A stretch of 44,080 nucleotides of DNA from Bacillota bacterium (GCA_021770445.1 JAETQY010000022.1:1-44080); one strand, 5' to 3'. Shown: positions 34,347 through 43,491, counted from the stretch's first letter. Notes: generated by a model from the letters alone, not told the origin. Translations and numbers: made by a program.

Positions 34347-34991
34347 CTACTTCTTCCGATAATTCTGAAACGAGCCTAGAACGGCTTCCATTTCCTTAGA
34401 CGTCAGATTGACCGCGCCGCCCGCCATGCGGGTGTTGTAGTAGAGCTGGGAGACAAATTCAATCTGCTGGGCCACATCCAGGGTGTAGGAGATGCTGCCG
34501 CCCACCGCTAACAGGCCGTGGTTGCCCAGCAGACAGGCGTAACGGTCAGCTCCCATGGCGTTGTAAGCCGCCTGGGCCAGCGCATAGGTTCCAAACTGCA
34601 CATAGGGGATGCACGGCACGTCGGGTCCGGCGTAGGCCACCAGGTAGTGCAAAGGCTCGATGCTCCAGTGGAGGCAGGCCAACGTGGTGGCGTAGACGGA
34701 GTGGGTGTGGACAACGGCGTTGATGCCTGGCCGCTTCTGATAGAAGATGCGGTGCATATCATACTCGCTGGAGGGCTTAGCATCGCCGTCCACCTTCTCT
34801 CCGTCGGGGGTGAGGACCACCACATCCTCCGGCTTTGTGAGAAAGTAGTCCATTCCCGAGGGGCTGATGGCCATCAAATTTTCCGTGGGGTTGTAGACAC
34901 TCAGATTTCCGAAGGTGCCCGCAGTCAGCCCAAGCTCCACCATCTTTTTGCCGTACTCTACGACCTGTTCCCGTTCTTCCTTTAAAATCAT
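34347..34991 (-). CDS. Class II aldolase, L-fuculose-phosphate aldolase-like
   Basis: This 214-residue protein matches the FucA/RhaD family in length and residues. The zinc ligands His95, His97 (VVHTHSVYA) and His158 (LGNHGLLAV) and the catalytic Glu76 (KPSSEYDMH) line up with E73, H92, H94 and H155 of E. coli FucA. The phosphate-binding TFGNLSVY and SPSG segments are also present. These enzymes split a ketose phosphate into dihydroxyacetone phosphate and an aldehyde. ATG 34991 is preferred because GGGAGGGG lies about 6 nt upstream. It stands alone between unrelated operons, so the physiological substrate is not evident. Confidence 0.88.
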   Translation of the reverse strand: MILKEEREQVVEYGKKMVELGLTAGTFGNLSVYNPTENLMAISPSGMDYFLTKPEDVVVLTPDGEKVDGDAKPSSEYDMHRIFYQKRPGINAVVHTHSVYATTLACLHWSIEPLHYLVAYAGPDVPCIPYVQFGTYALAQAAYNAMGADRYACLLGNHGLLAVGGSISYTLDVAQQIEFVSQLYYNTRMAGGAVNLTSKEMEAVLGSFQNYRKK

Positions 34992-35249
34992 GATAGCCCC
35001 TCCCTGCCAATTCCATTGGATTTGTCCGCGGTTCACAATTCGGGCGATGAGCCCGAAGCTTCGGAGGTCACAAAGGCACCTCCGGCTACCACTATATTTT
35101 GGGGGTCAGCTTGCAAAAAGTCAAGGGGGACTCCTGCGTGAACGGAGCAATTTCTTGCGTGGAATGTATTTTCCTGCCGGAGAAAATATGTTATGATAAC
35201 TTTGGTAAAATAGAGGTTGTCATAGGTCACCGACAGGAGGGAGAGGGCT

Positions 35250-37298
35250 ATGGACAGCGTGTTGGTTCTTAGATGGTTGGAGGGCTTCATTCCTCCGGTG
35301 GCTTTTCTGGCGTTTCTCTGGGTGCTGCTGGAGCCCAAATGCTCCCGCAGGTCCGCCCACTGGGTGCTGGGCGGCTTTCTGACGGCGGAAGTGGCGCTCC
35401 AGGGTGTGATCTATGCCCTGAGCGACAGCCCGGAGCTGGTCTTTACCCTTCTGCCCCTTACCTTTTATCTCCCTGTCATCATTGCCTCCCATCTGCTCTC
35501 CAGATACCCCTTTCTCCCCACCGCTGTGGGCTGGCTTTTCGCCCTGCTGTGTCAGGAGCTCCTGCTGACCGGGCGGAAGCTGCTGACCATGCTGGGGACC
35601 CAACTGCGCGGGCCTGTGTGGCCGTGGGTTGTCTGCGGGTTACTGTTTCTTGCGGCGGTGGGATCGGTGGTGGCCGTGCTCCGCTTTTTCCGGGAGCCCT
35701 TCCGCACCTCCGCCGGTGAGCTGAGCGCAGGTTGGGCCACCCTCCTCTTTCTGCCGATGATGCTGCTGGCTCTCTACTCCTATCTTTTGGCGGATACCAG
35801 CAACGTCGTCGTACTATTTTTGTTGTTCCTCACCGCCCTGGCGGCAGTGCTGGTCACAGCCCGGCTAATCTCCTCCCTGACCGCCCAACGGCAGGCCAGA
35901 GACTCCCGGCTTCAAATGGAGGCCCTGCGGCAGGACTACGCCCTGTTGCAGAAAAAGCTGGAGCTGGGCCGACGCTATCGCCACGACATCCGCCACCATG
36001 TGCTGGCCCTGTCCGCTCTGCTCCAGCAGGGGAAGGGGGACGCGGCGCTGGACTATGTGTCCCGCTGGCAGGGAGAGCTCACCCAAATTGAGCAGCGAAG
36101 CTGGTGCCGCAGCGCGGTGGTCAACGCGGTGATCTCCGCCTATCAGGCTCAGGCGGAGGCAGCGGGGTGTGTCCTGGAAGCGGAGGTGTCCCTCCCCGAG
36201 GAATTCCCCTTTGAGGAGACCGACCTCTGCGTGGCGCTGGCCAACGCCCTGGAGAACGCGGTCCACGCCTGCCAGGCCATGCCCGAGGGGGAGCCACGGC
36301 ACATCAAGCTGGAGCTGACCCTAACCGGCCGCCGGAGGCTCACCATCCACACGGAGAATCCCTGCCCCGCCCCGATGGAATTTGACAGCGCCGGGTTCCC
36401 CGTCACCCAGTCGAGAGAGGGCCACGGTCAGGGCCTTCGGAGCATCGCAGCGGTGGCGGAAAAATATCACGGGATGTTCCGGTGCGGCTGGGCGGACGGC
36501 GTGTTTGACCTCTGCGTGGTGCTGCTGGACGCCACCCCCGAGGCACGTCCCGCCCGCCGGGCTCCGGCGGCCTGCGCGGGAGTCCTTCTGGGGATATTCC
36601 TTCTCAACTGTATGCCCGCCCTGGCCCAGGCCCTGGAGACCGTCCCTGTGCTGGGCCGGGTCATCCAGGTGGTGGACCTGCGCTCTTACACCCGGTTCTG
36701 GGGAGGCTCAGGCGTCTCAGTGGCGGAGCCGGTGCTGGATGGCAGCAGTCAGGCTGTGGACCAGGTGGAGGCCAAGAAGGAGGAGTTTATTTCCCAGATG
36801 AGGGAAGTCTTTATCCACCATGCCACCCGGAAGTACCAGGGCCATATCAGCGAGGATATTGACTATGAGGTCATGCGGGACGATGAAAGGCTGTTTATTC
36901 TCCGCTTTGACGCCACCATCAACATCGGCGGCTCGGTGGACTACCACCAGCATATCGTTTTGGACAAGCAGACGGAGCAGGTGCTGGAGCTTTCGGACCT
37001 GTTCTTGGAGGATGTGAACTATGTCTTCCCCATCAGCCGGGAGATCAAGGCACAGATGGCGGAGCGGATGAACGCGGGGGAGGGGAACTATTTTCTCCCC
37101 GGCGGCATCTGGGCGGAGGACGAGTGCTTCCAGTCCATCGACCCAGAGGGGCAGGACTTCTATATCAATGAGGACGGCCAGCTGGTCATCGCCTTTGGCG
37201 AGTACGAGGTCGCCCCCGGCTTTATGGGCTCGCCCGAATTCACCATCCCCACCGACCTGCTGGACGGCCTTCTGGCCCAGCCGTCGGTCCTAGGATGA
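35250..37298 (+). CDS. AgrC-like GHKL histidine kinase fused to an RsiV-like extracellular domain
   Basis: This protein has 682 residues. Residues 1-~205 form six or seven membrane helices. A coiled segment follows, then the H-box RYRHDIRHHVLAL (phospho-acceptor His245) and a GHKL ATPase (N-box LANALENAVHAC around 330-340; G-box GHGQGLRSIAAVAEKYHG). This is the normal end of an AgrC-type kinase at about residue 430. Here the frame continues through another helix (CAGVLLGIFLLNCMPALA, ~441-458), the segment VPVLGRVIQVVDLRSYTRF and a DUF3298/RsiV-like domain (VDYHQHIVLDKQTEQVLELSDLF ... EVAPGFMGSPEFTIP). In Bacillus the RsiV domain is the receptor for lysozyme. ATG 35250 has GGAGGGAG upstream. 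The partner LytTR regulator follows after 13 bp. Confidence 0.88.
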   Translation: MDSVLVLRWLEGFIPPVAFLAFLWVLLEPKCSRRSAHWVLGGFLTAEVALQGVIYALSDSPELVFTLLPLTFYLPVIIASHLLSRYPFLPTAVGWLFALLCQELLLTGRKLLTMLGTQLRGPVWPWVVCGLLFLAAVGSVVAVLRFFREPFRTSAGELSAGWATLLFLPMMLLALYSYLLADTSNVVVLFLLFLTALAAVLVTARLISSLTAQRQARDSRLQMEALRQDYALLQKKLELGRRYRHDIRHHVLALSALLQQGKGDAALDYVSRWQGELTQIEQRSWCRSAVVNAVISAYQAQAEAAGCVLEAEVSLPEEFPFEETDLCVALANALENAVHACQAMPEGEPRHIKLELTLTGRRRLTIHTENPCPAPMEFDSAGFPVTQSREGHGQGLRSIAAVAEKYHGMFRCGWADGVFDLCVVLLDATPEARPARRAPAACAGVLLGIFLLNCMPALAQALETVPVLGRVIQVVDLRSYTRFWGGSGVSVAEPVLDGSSQAVDQVEAKKEEFISQMREVFIHHATRKYQGHISEDIDYEVMRDDERLFILRFDATINIGGSVDYHQHIVLDKQTEQVLELSDLFLEDVNYVFPISREIKAQMAERMNAGEGNYFLPGGIWAEDECFQSIDPEGQDFYINEDGQLVIAFGEYEVAPGFMGSPEFTIPTDLLDGLLAQPSVLG

Positions 37299-37311
37299 AA
37301 GGAGGCGGCTT

Positions 37312-38028
37312 ATGCTGAGCATATGTATCTGCGACGACGACCCCAAAGACGCCGCCCGGGTCCGGGGCCTGGTAGAGGGCTTTGCCCAGAAGCGCCCGGA
37401 ATTCCCCCTGTCCATCGAGACCTTTTTCTCGGCCTGTGACCTTCTGGAGCGGCTGGACGACAAGGGGGGCTTTGATCTGTGTCTGCTGGATATCCTCATG
37501 CCCTATATGGAGGGGCTGGAGCTGGCGCGCTCCATCCGGGCGCGTTATGAGGCGGCTGAGATCATATTTTTGACCTCCTCCCGGGAATTTGCCCTGGACG
37601 CCTTCGATGTGGCGGCCTGTGGGTATCTGCTGAAACCGGTGGAGCAGGAGAAATTTGACAAGGCGTTCCTCGCCGCTGTCCAGCGCCTGACACGACCGGA
37701 AAATCCCTCCCTCCTGCTGAAGGTTAAGGGCTGCCTGCGGCGGATTTCTTTCCACGATTTGGTGGCGGTGGAGAGCTTTAACCACGACCGGGTCTGTACC
37801 CTGGCCGACGGCTCCAAAGCAATTACCACAGACACCCTGATCTCTCTGATGGAGCGGCTCTCAGTTGACCCCCGCTTTTTCTCCCCCCACCGGGCCTATA
37901 TCATCAATCTGGACCACATTACCGCTTTGAGTGCCGACAGCGTGCTGCTGTCCAACGGCCAACGGGTGCCGGTGTCCCGCGCCAACCTCCCGGCGCTGAA
38001 GCAGGCGTATATCGAGTATCTGTTCTGA
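37312..38028 (+). CDS. LytTR-family response regulator
   Basis: This 238-residue regulator has a receiver (ICICDDDPKDAARVRGLV; Asp60 in LCLLDILMP; Lys in YLLKPVEQ) and a C-terminal LytTR DNA-binding domain (CLRRISFHDLVAVESFNHDR ... DPRFFSPHRAYIINLDHI ... VPVSRANLPALKQAY). AAGGAGG precedes the ATG. It pairs with the kinase just upstream. Its stop is 2 bp before the repeated leader of SLH copy 2, so the SLH gene is an attractive, unproven target. Confidence 0.93.
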   Translation: MLSICICDDDPKDAARVRGLVEGFAQKRPEFPLSIETFFSACDLLERLDDKGGFDLCLLDILMPYMEGLELARSIRARYEAAEIIFLTSSREFALDAFDVAACGYLLKPVEQEKFDKAFLAAVQRLTRPENPSLLLKVKGCLRRISFHDLVAVESFNHDRVCTLADGSKAITTDTLISLMERLSVDPRFFSPHRAYIINLDHITALSADSVLLSNGQRVPVSRANLPALKQAYIEYLF

Positions 38029-38029
38029 G

Positions 38030-38359
38030 CGTCTACCAAATGTCTACCAAAAAAGCCTCCGATCTCTTGTATCGCAAGAGGTCGGAGGCTTTCTATATTT
38101 TAGGACGTCTACCGGATGTCTACCAATCTCACTTTTTTACATCGAATAGAGGCGTTTTCTCCGCTTCCTCCTGCTATTTGCAACCTTTTTGACCCGCGGC
38201 AGAGGTGTGACACAGGCGTCCGAGGGCGGAAAAGTCGAAAAATCTCGAAATATTTGGGCAAAACAGAGAAAAATGTTTCAAAATGGTTAAACCTTCGGGT
38301 CTACCAGGCAGAGACAGTTTCAGTGTTTTACCCAAAAATTCAGAAGGAGGAAACACTCT
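38030..38359 (+). repeat. Repeated SLH leader, copy R2
   Basis: This stretch of about 330 bp aligns along most of its length with 43663-44017. It has no gene. Its left end has two 21-bp direct repeats (38030-38050 and 38106-38126), each holding two GTCTACC motifs exactly 11 bp apart (38031 and 38042; 38107 and 38118), around a hairpin. A fifth GTCTACC is at 38299. A TGTGACACA palindrome is shared by both leaders. The right end is AT-rich with a strong AGAAGGAGGAAAC ribosome-binding site. The promoter cannot be named with confidence. The two leaders differ mainly by scattered substitutions, many of which would change amino acids, so the open frames crossing them are not coding. Confidence 0.75.
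38055..38089. terminator. Conserved hairpin / bidirectional terminator inside leader R2
   Basis: GCCTCCGATCTCTTG and CAAGAGGTCGGAGGC form a 15-bp stem (one G-U pair) with a 5-nt loop, extended by an A-run to the left and a T-run to the right. It follows the LytTR gene and probably ends its transcript. The equivalent hairpin in R3 keeps its pairing despite sequence change. Confidence 0.75.
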
Positions 38360-41300
38360 ATGAGAAACCTGAAGCGGGCTCTCAGCCTGGCTCTGGCCTC
38401 CGTCATGCGGCCATTGAGGTCCTGAACGCCGTCCAAGTTATGATCGGCGACCGGGGCAACTTCCGGCCCGACGCCGCCGTGAACCGTCACGAGATGGCGG
38501 TCATCATGGCCAAGCTGTACCTGGGCAGCGAGGAGGCTGACAACTATGTCGGCTCCCACCCCTTCACCGACGTCTTCCCCTGGGCCGACAAGTATGTGGC
38601 CGCCTGCTACGAGAATGACCTGGTCTCTGGCACCAGCGCCACCACCTTCAGCGGCAACCAGCCCCTGACCGCCATTCAGGCTGCCGCCATGATGCTGCGG
38701 GCTCTGGGCTACGAGAAGCTGTCTGAGGGAGCCTCTGACTGGCGGACCCCGGTGGCTGCCAAGGCCAACCAGATCCGCCTGTTCAAGGACGTGGTGTCCA
38801 GCCCCAACACCCAGCTGAACCGCAACCAGGTGGCCCAGCTGGCCCTGAACACCCTAAAGGCTGACGTGGTCACCACCACCTCCGGCAGCAGCATCAATCT
38901 GGGCGACATCGGCACCATCACCACCGATGTCAAATATGAGACCATCGACTACACCTCCGAGGGCTCCAGCAACTACGCTGGCGCCGGTTCTGACCGGGAC
39001 GGCTACGGCCGGCAGCAGCTGTGCGAAAAGCTGTACGGCACCGACCTGAAGCTGACCGACACCACCGACGACTTTGGTCGTCCTGCCATCCGCTGGTCCT
39101 ACAAGGCCAAAGAGGTGGGCAAGTACGCCAACGAAGCCGACGCCACCTACACTGCCGAGGTCAAGGCCAAGGACCTGTACAGCGACCTGAGCCTGGACGA
39201 GACCACCGCCGCCTCCGTCACCGTGGACGGCAAGGAGGCCGATGACTTCTCCATTACCAAGAGCGGTGAGACCAAGATCGGCGGCAACGGCGTTCTGGTG
39301 GAGGCCTACAAGGACGACGACGGCAAGGTCACCATCACCGTGATCAACCCCTATGTAGGTGAGATCTCCCGGGTCACCCCCGCCAAGGACAACGACGAGC
39401 GCACCGTCACTGTGAACGGCAAGAAGTTTGAGACTGAGGGCTTCGAGGAGGACGACGTGGTCGTCTACACTGTGGCCGACGGCGATATCAAGTCCATGTA
39501 CCTGGCCGAGACCGTGTCCGACGTGGAGGTCACCCGGACCAAGAGCGATTCTGAGTTCGTGGCGAGCGGCGACACCTATAAGTACGCCACCAAGTGGACC
39601 AAGGTGGATACCACGGCCGACCTGGTGGACGACAAGGGCGACGTGAAGACCGAGAACCGCCTGGACCTGTACCTGGACAACTACGGCTATGTGGTTAAGG
39701 TGGACCTGAACGAGGGTGTCACCGACTACGCCTACGTCCTAGAGACCGACGAGGACGGCGGTAAGCTCTTCGACGACGGCACCCCCTACGCCAAGCTGCT
39801 GCTCACCGACGGCACTGTGGTGGAGGCTGAGCTGGACTACGATGATATTGATCTCAGCAAGGCTACGGGCAAAGACAACAAAGAGAAGCTGGCCTTTGTC
39901 TTTGACGGCCGCATTGTGGAGTACCGCAAGGACTCCAAGAACGTCTACGAGCTGACCATCATGAAGAACGGAGACGACGAGGCCGTAAAGACCGACCTGA
40001 AGAGCGATGAGACCATCGCCATCGACGCCGGCAAGGCCAAGATGACCCTGGGCAAGGAGATCGTCTACGCCGACAGCAAGACCGTATTCCTGACCGACGA
40101 CGGCGACGACAACTACAGGGCCTATGTGGGCTATGACGCTGTGTCCGACCTGTCCGCTGTGTACAGCGCCGAAAAAGGGGCCAACGCCGCCTATGCCTAC
40201 TACTGCGAGAGCGGCTCGGTAGCCGACGTGGTCTATGTGTTCAACGCCACCGAGGACTCCGACGATATCGTCTTCCTGCTGGCCTCTGAGTGCAGCGGCC
40301 GGATCACCACCAAGGATGGCGACGACTACTGGGAGTGCCCCGCTGTGGTCAACGGTGAGATCGTCGACGTCAAGCTGAACCAGTCCATCGAGAAGGAAAA
40401 GACCAAGGTCCTGCTGAAGACTATAATCTACGACAACGAGGAAGAGGAGATCATCGACTTCGCCAAGTCCAAGCCCTACAGCGAGGACGAGGAGGACGAT
40501 GACTACTACGTCTACGGCAAAGTGACCAAGAAGCTGACCAACGGCAACCTGACCATCGACGGCACCAGCTACCGTGTGGCCAGCGACGCCCAGGTCTTTG
40601 TGTATGACGACGAGATCAATGGCTCTGGCCGGACCGCCATTGCCAAGGACGACACAGGCTACTTCGTCATCAACGACGGTCAGATCGTTACCATCTTCTA
40701 CAAGGAAGCCGATGACAGCGAGCCCGAGCCTGATCTCGAGCCCGCCGACGGTGACCCGACCAAGGACCCCACCGGTGGTACGGTCAATGAAGTCAAGGCG
40801 ACCTTTACTGTGGAGTATCTCCATGGTGAGGATGAGGCCGAGGCCGCTGAGAAGGTCCTGACCGACGCCGGTTGGACAATCAACGGCCGCAACCACAACG
40901 ATAAGAAAGTGACTGCGTCCAAGGGTGCTGTTGAAAAGCAGGAGTTTACCTATACTGCCATTGAGTACTTCACCGTGAAGGTTGATAGCACCACCTACTA
41001 TGTGGACGAGAGCGGTGTTGCCAAGGGCGCCGAGGCTGAGCTGAAGCTGGATATGAGCAAGACCAACGGCAGGAACGGTACCGGTTACGTTGATGGTGCT
41101 GAGAAATATGTGAAGTACGCCACCGACAACAAGGAGGCAAGCCTGGTCGGTATTAAGACCGCTGCTATGGGCAGTGACAAGAAGATCGACGATAACAAGG
41201 AGATCAAGACTGGGTATGTGAAGGCCCCCAAGCAGATCACTGCGGGTGCTGCTGACGGTGGAGTTACCGTGGTCCAGAACGATGCCAACGATATTGACTA

Positions 41301-41547
41301 CGTCTTGGCTGGCGACACTGTCACCTATGCTGTGAAGTATCACACTAATGACACCGAAACCACGGCTGATGTTACTCTGAAATTGACGGTTGACGGGGAC
41401 ACTGATGCAGAGCCTGGCGCTAATGCCACAGTCGAGACTGGTGCAAAAATCGCTTCGGGTTCTGAGGAGACTGTAGATATGACTGTCAAGGCTGGACAGA
41501 AGGACATCACGACTGTTACTGTTACGCCCGACGACGGAAAAGCGTAA
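38360..41547 (+). pseudogene. SLH-domain surface protein, copy 2, silenced by a 70-bp deletion near its start
   Basis: AGAAGGAGG and the ATG at 38360 begin the same leader as the other copies, but after codon 16 the frame reads MRPLRS and stops at 38423-38425. Aligned with copy 1, bases 22-91 (70 bp, not a multiple of three) are missing; they encode the end of the signal peptide and the first SLH residues. From 38411 onward the SLH repeats (IGDRGNFRPDAAVNRHEMAV; HPFTDVFPWADKYVAACYEN) and ~1,000 following residues are fully open in another frame to a stop at 41547. That frame is also open back to 38116 through the non-coding leader, but has no plausible start or signal peptide. The long body without further damage suggests a recent or reversible loss. 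An assembly artefact must be considered. Confidence 0.85.
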
Positions 41548-41571
41548 ATAATGGACAATTAGACACACGAA

Positions 41572-41600
41572 CCCGCCCCGAAAGGGGCGGGCTCTCTTTT
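41572..41600. terminator. Terminator between SLH copy 2 and its convergent gene
   Basis: CCCGCCCC-GAAA-GGGGCGGG forms a perfect 8-bp stem followed by CTCTCTTTT. It lies between the two converging stops, as after copy 1. Confidence 0.8.
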
Positions 41601-41603
41601 CGC

Positions 41604-42020
41604 CTATCGGAGAAGGATATACTGGGAGAGTTCCCCCTGACGGTTAACGTCAGTATGGGTGATAACCAAACTTGCGCCGTTAAGATGGACGCGGTAGGTG
41701 CTGTCATGGACAACGGTACCTGGATACATGTAGCAATTATACTGCTGGGTCAGGATCACGATTCCGCTGCCTCTGTACAGATATGTAAACAAAAGCATGA
41801 GTTTCGGTGCCCAGGGCAGTTGAATGGTACGGGATTCTTTCCCGTCGCCGGTGTAGCTGCCCATGTAGAACCGGGGCTGTTCCAGCGTCGTTACCCGGTC
41901 CGCCACCGCCTTCACGGCGGCGTCGATTTTGGCGTTGTCGGCGTTGAAGTCAGCCATCTGCACCTGATCCGACTTGACCCACTGGTTGAGTGCATAATTG
42001 GCGGTTTGATTGGTTGGCAT
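41604..42020 (-). CDS. Small protein with phage tail-like N-terminus, convergent to SLH copy 2
   Basis: This 138-residue paralog of the gene at 3605-4093 shares about 28 of the first 39 residues (SDQVQMADFNADNAKIDAA region) but has a different beta-rich C-terminus (FYMGSYTGDGKESRTIQLPW ... LLFTYLYRGSGIVILTQQYN). AAGGAGGAA lies about 8 nt before the ATG at 42020. There is no signal peptide. Terminators on its upstream side separate it from hisD, so it has its own transcription unit or is transcribed weakly. The function is unknown. Confidence 0.7.
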   Translation of the reverse strand: MPTNQTANYALNQWVKSDQVQMADFNADNAKIDAAVKAVADRVTTLEQPRFYMGSYTGDGKESRTIQLPWAPKLMLLFTYLYRGSGIVILTQQYNCYMYPGTVVHDSTYRVHLNGASLVITHTDVNRQGELSQYILLR

Positions 42021-42054
42021 GGTTGCTTCCTCCTTAAATGTTGTGGGGAGCGGG

Positions 42055-42129
42055 AAAAAGCCTCCCTTTGCGAAGGGGGCCTTATGTGTCCCCTATATAA
42101 CAAAAGAAAACGCCCCGATGTGGGACGTT
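42055..42129 (-). terminator. Two minus-strand terminator hairpins upstream of the tail-like gene
   Basis: The first hairpin reads (minus strand) AACGTCCC-ACATC-GGGGCGTT followed by TTCTTTTG (42129-42102). The second is a GCC(C)CCTT-type stem around a CGCA loop ending in TTTTT (42080-42055). Both would stop transcripts coming from hisD before they reach the gene starting at 42020. Confidence 0.55.
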
Positions 42130-42131
42130 TC

Positions 42132-42172
42132 CATACATTTATTGGAAGTGAGGGCGCATTGCGCCCTTTTTT
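42132..42172 (+). repeat. 41-bp perfect direct repeat, copy B
   Basis: This is identical to 4147-4187, including the GGGCGC-ATT-GCGCCC hairpin and T-run. It lies 111 bp upstream of the second tail-like gene, on the side facing hisD. Confidence 0.85.
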
Positions 42173-42176
42173 AATA

Positions 42177-42195
42177 GCCCCGGCTCTGCCGGGGC
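42177..42195 (-). terminator. GC-rich hairpin after hisD
   Basis: GCCCCGGC-TCT-GCCGGGGC is a perfect 8-bp hairpin about 37 bp beyond the hisD stop. It lacks a good T-run on the minus strand (TATTAAAAAA follows), so it may protect the mRNA end rather than terminate. Confidence 0.45.
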
Positions 42196-42231
42196 CGGAA
42201 GTCCGAGTACAAAACGATTTGCCCCAGGCTC

Positions 42232-43491
42232 TTACAGGAGCTCCATACGCAGCTCCGCCGCTCTGGCGTGGGCGATCAGGCCCTCGCCCCGGGCCATACG
42301 GGAAACTAGAGGGGCGATCTCCTGCATAGCGCCCCGTTGGAAGCGCTGGAAGGTGCATACTTTCAGGAAGGTCCCAACCCAGACGCCGCCCGTGTACCGG
42401 GCGGCCCGGACGGTAGGCAGGGTATGGTTGGTGCCTGAGGCGTAGTCGCCAAAGACCTCGCCGGTCTCCTGCCCGATGAACATCGAGCCGAAGTTGACCA
42501 GTTGGGGCAGGATGCTCTCGTCCTCCACGATCACTTCCAGGTGTTCAGGGGCGTATCGGTTGGCGATTTCCACCGCCTCATCTATACTATCGGCCAGAAT
42601 GACCTCGCCATAGGTATTCCAGGAGCTGGCAGCGATTCCGGCGGTCTCCAGGGTGTTCAACTGTCGTTGGACGGCCTCCATAACCGCCATGCCCAGCGCC
42701 CGGCTGGTGGTGACCACGATGCCCTTGGCCATGCGGTCATGCTCCGACTGGGCCAGCATGTCGGCGGCCAGTACCTCCGGATTGGCGGAGCCGTCGGCCA
42801 GGGCCAGCACCTCGCTGGGACCGGCAAAGAAGTCGATGCCCACCTGGCCGTAGCACTGCCGCTTGGCCTCCGCCACATACTGGTTGCCGGGACCCACGAC
42901 CATGTCCACCGCCTGGATCTGGTCCGTACCATAGGCGAGCGCGGCAATGCTCTGTGCCCCGCCCACGGCGTAGATCTCATCTGCCCCGGCTAGGTCCATT
43001 GCCACAAGGGTCTTGTAGTGGATGGACCGGGTCCCCTTGACCGCCGGGGAACAAACAGCCACCCGCCCCACTCCGGCCACTTTTGCAGGGATAATGAGCA
43101 TCAGCGCAGTGGAGAAGAGAGGGTAGGAGCCCCCGGGCACATAGCAGCCGCAGGAGGACACAGGGATAATCCGGTGCCCCAGGACAGAGTCCTCTACGGG
43201 GGAGACACCGTCCAACCCCTTGAAGCAGTCCCGCTGGGCCTGGGCAAAGGCTTGGATGTTCTGGGCGGCCTGCCGCAGGTCGGACAGCTCCCGTTCCGTC
43301 ATCTGCGCATAGGCGGAGTCGATCTCCTCCCGGGTCACGCGAAACTCTGTCCTGTCATTGCCGTCATAACGGGTGTTATATTCCAACAGTGCCCGGTCGC
43401 CGGAGTGCCGAACATTGTGGATGATTTCCGCTACGCTCCGACCACATTCCTCCGTCTCATCCCGGGCAGCTGCTTTTTTCAAATATTTCAT
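42232..43491 (-). CDS. hisD: Histidinol dehydrogenase or a relative (HisD family)
   Basis: This 419-residue NAD-dependent enzyme has the HisD-family length and all zinc-site residues: Gln248 and His251 (LAQSEHDRM), catalytic Glu316-His317 (YAPEHLEV), Asp349 (GDYASGTNHTLPT) and His408 (GLIAHARAAEL). HisD oxidises histidinol to histidine in two steps. No other his gene is nearby, and the C-terminal WVGTFLKVCTFQRF region and IDFFAGPSEVLALAD differ somewhat from typical HisD, so a related alcohol dehydrogenase of the family (for example HpsN-type sulfopropanediol dehydrogenase) is possible. The ATG at 43491 follows AAAGGAGGA at normal spacing. Confidence 0.85.
   Translation of the reverse strand: MKYLKKAAARDETEECGRSVAEIIHNVRHSGDRALLEYNTRYDGNDRTEFRVTREEIDSAYAQMTERELSDLRQAAQNIQAFAQAQRDCFKGLDGVSPVEDSVLGHRIIPVSSCGCYVPGGSYPLFSTALMLIIPAKVAGVGRVAVCSPAVKGTRSIHYKTLVAMDLAGADEIYAVGGAQSIAALAYGTDQIQAVDMVVGPGNQYVAEAKRQCYGQVGIDFFAGPSEVLALADGSANPEVLAADMLAQSEHDRMAKGIVVTTSRALGMAVMEAVQRQLNTLETAGIAASSWNTYGEVILADSIDEAVEIANRYAPEHLEVIVEDESILPQLVNFGSMFIGQETGEVFGDYASGTNHTLPTVRAARYTGGVWVGTFLKVCTFQRFQRGAMQEIAPLVSRMARGEGLIAHARAAELRMELL

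Noticed and set aside
38031..38048. GTCTACC pairs as LytTR binding sites for the adjacent regulator
   Set aside because: Known LytTR sites are about 9-bp repeats with a roughly 21-bp period and a different consensus; these have an 11-bp period and also occur at R3, away from the regulator. Not excluded, but unsupported.
38205..38213. TGTGACACA palindrome shared by the leaders as a CRP-type site
   Set aside because: The spacing is wrong for a TGTGA-N6-TCACA site, and Clostridia do not normally use such regulation.
38116..38359. Open frame that would extend SLH copy 2 upstream through the leader as one 1,143-residue gene
   Set aside because: It starts in the GTCTACC repeat without a ribosome-binding site, has no signal peptide, and the matching frame in leader R3 has changed at nearly half of its residues and ends early. 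It is a chance opening created by the 70-bp deletion.
39739..41568. Long open frame antisense to SLH copy 2 (609 codons), and similar long frames antisense to mglB, mglC and MMPL
   Set aside because: They are by-products of the GC-rich codon pattern of the sense genes. They have no ribosome-binding sites and no recognisable domains.
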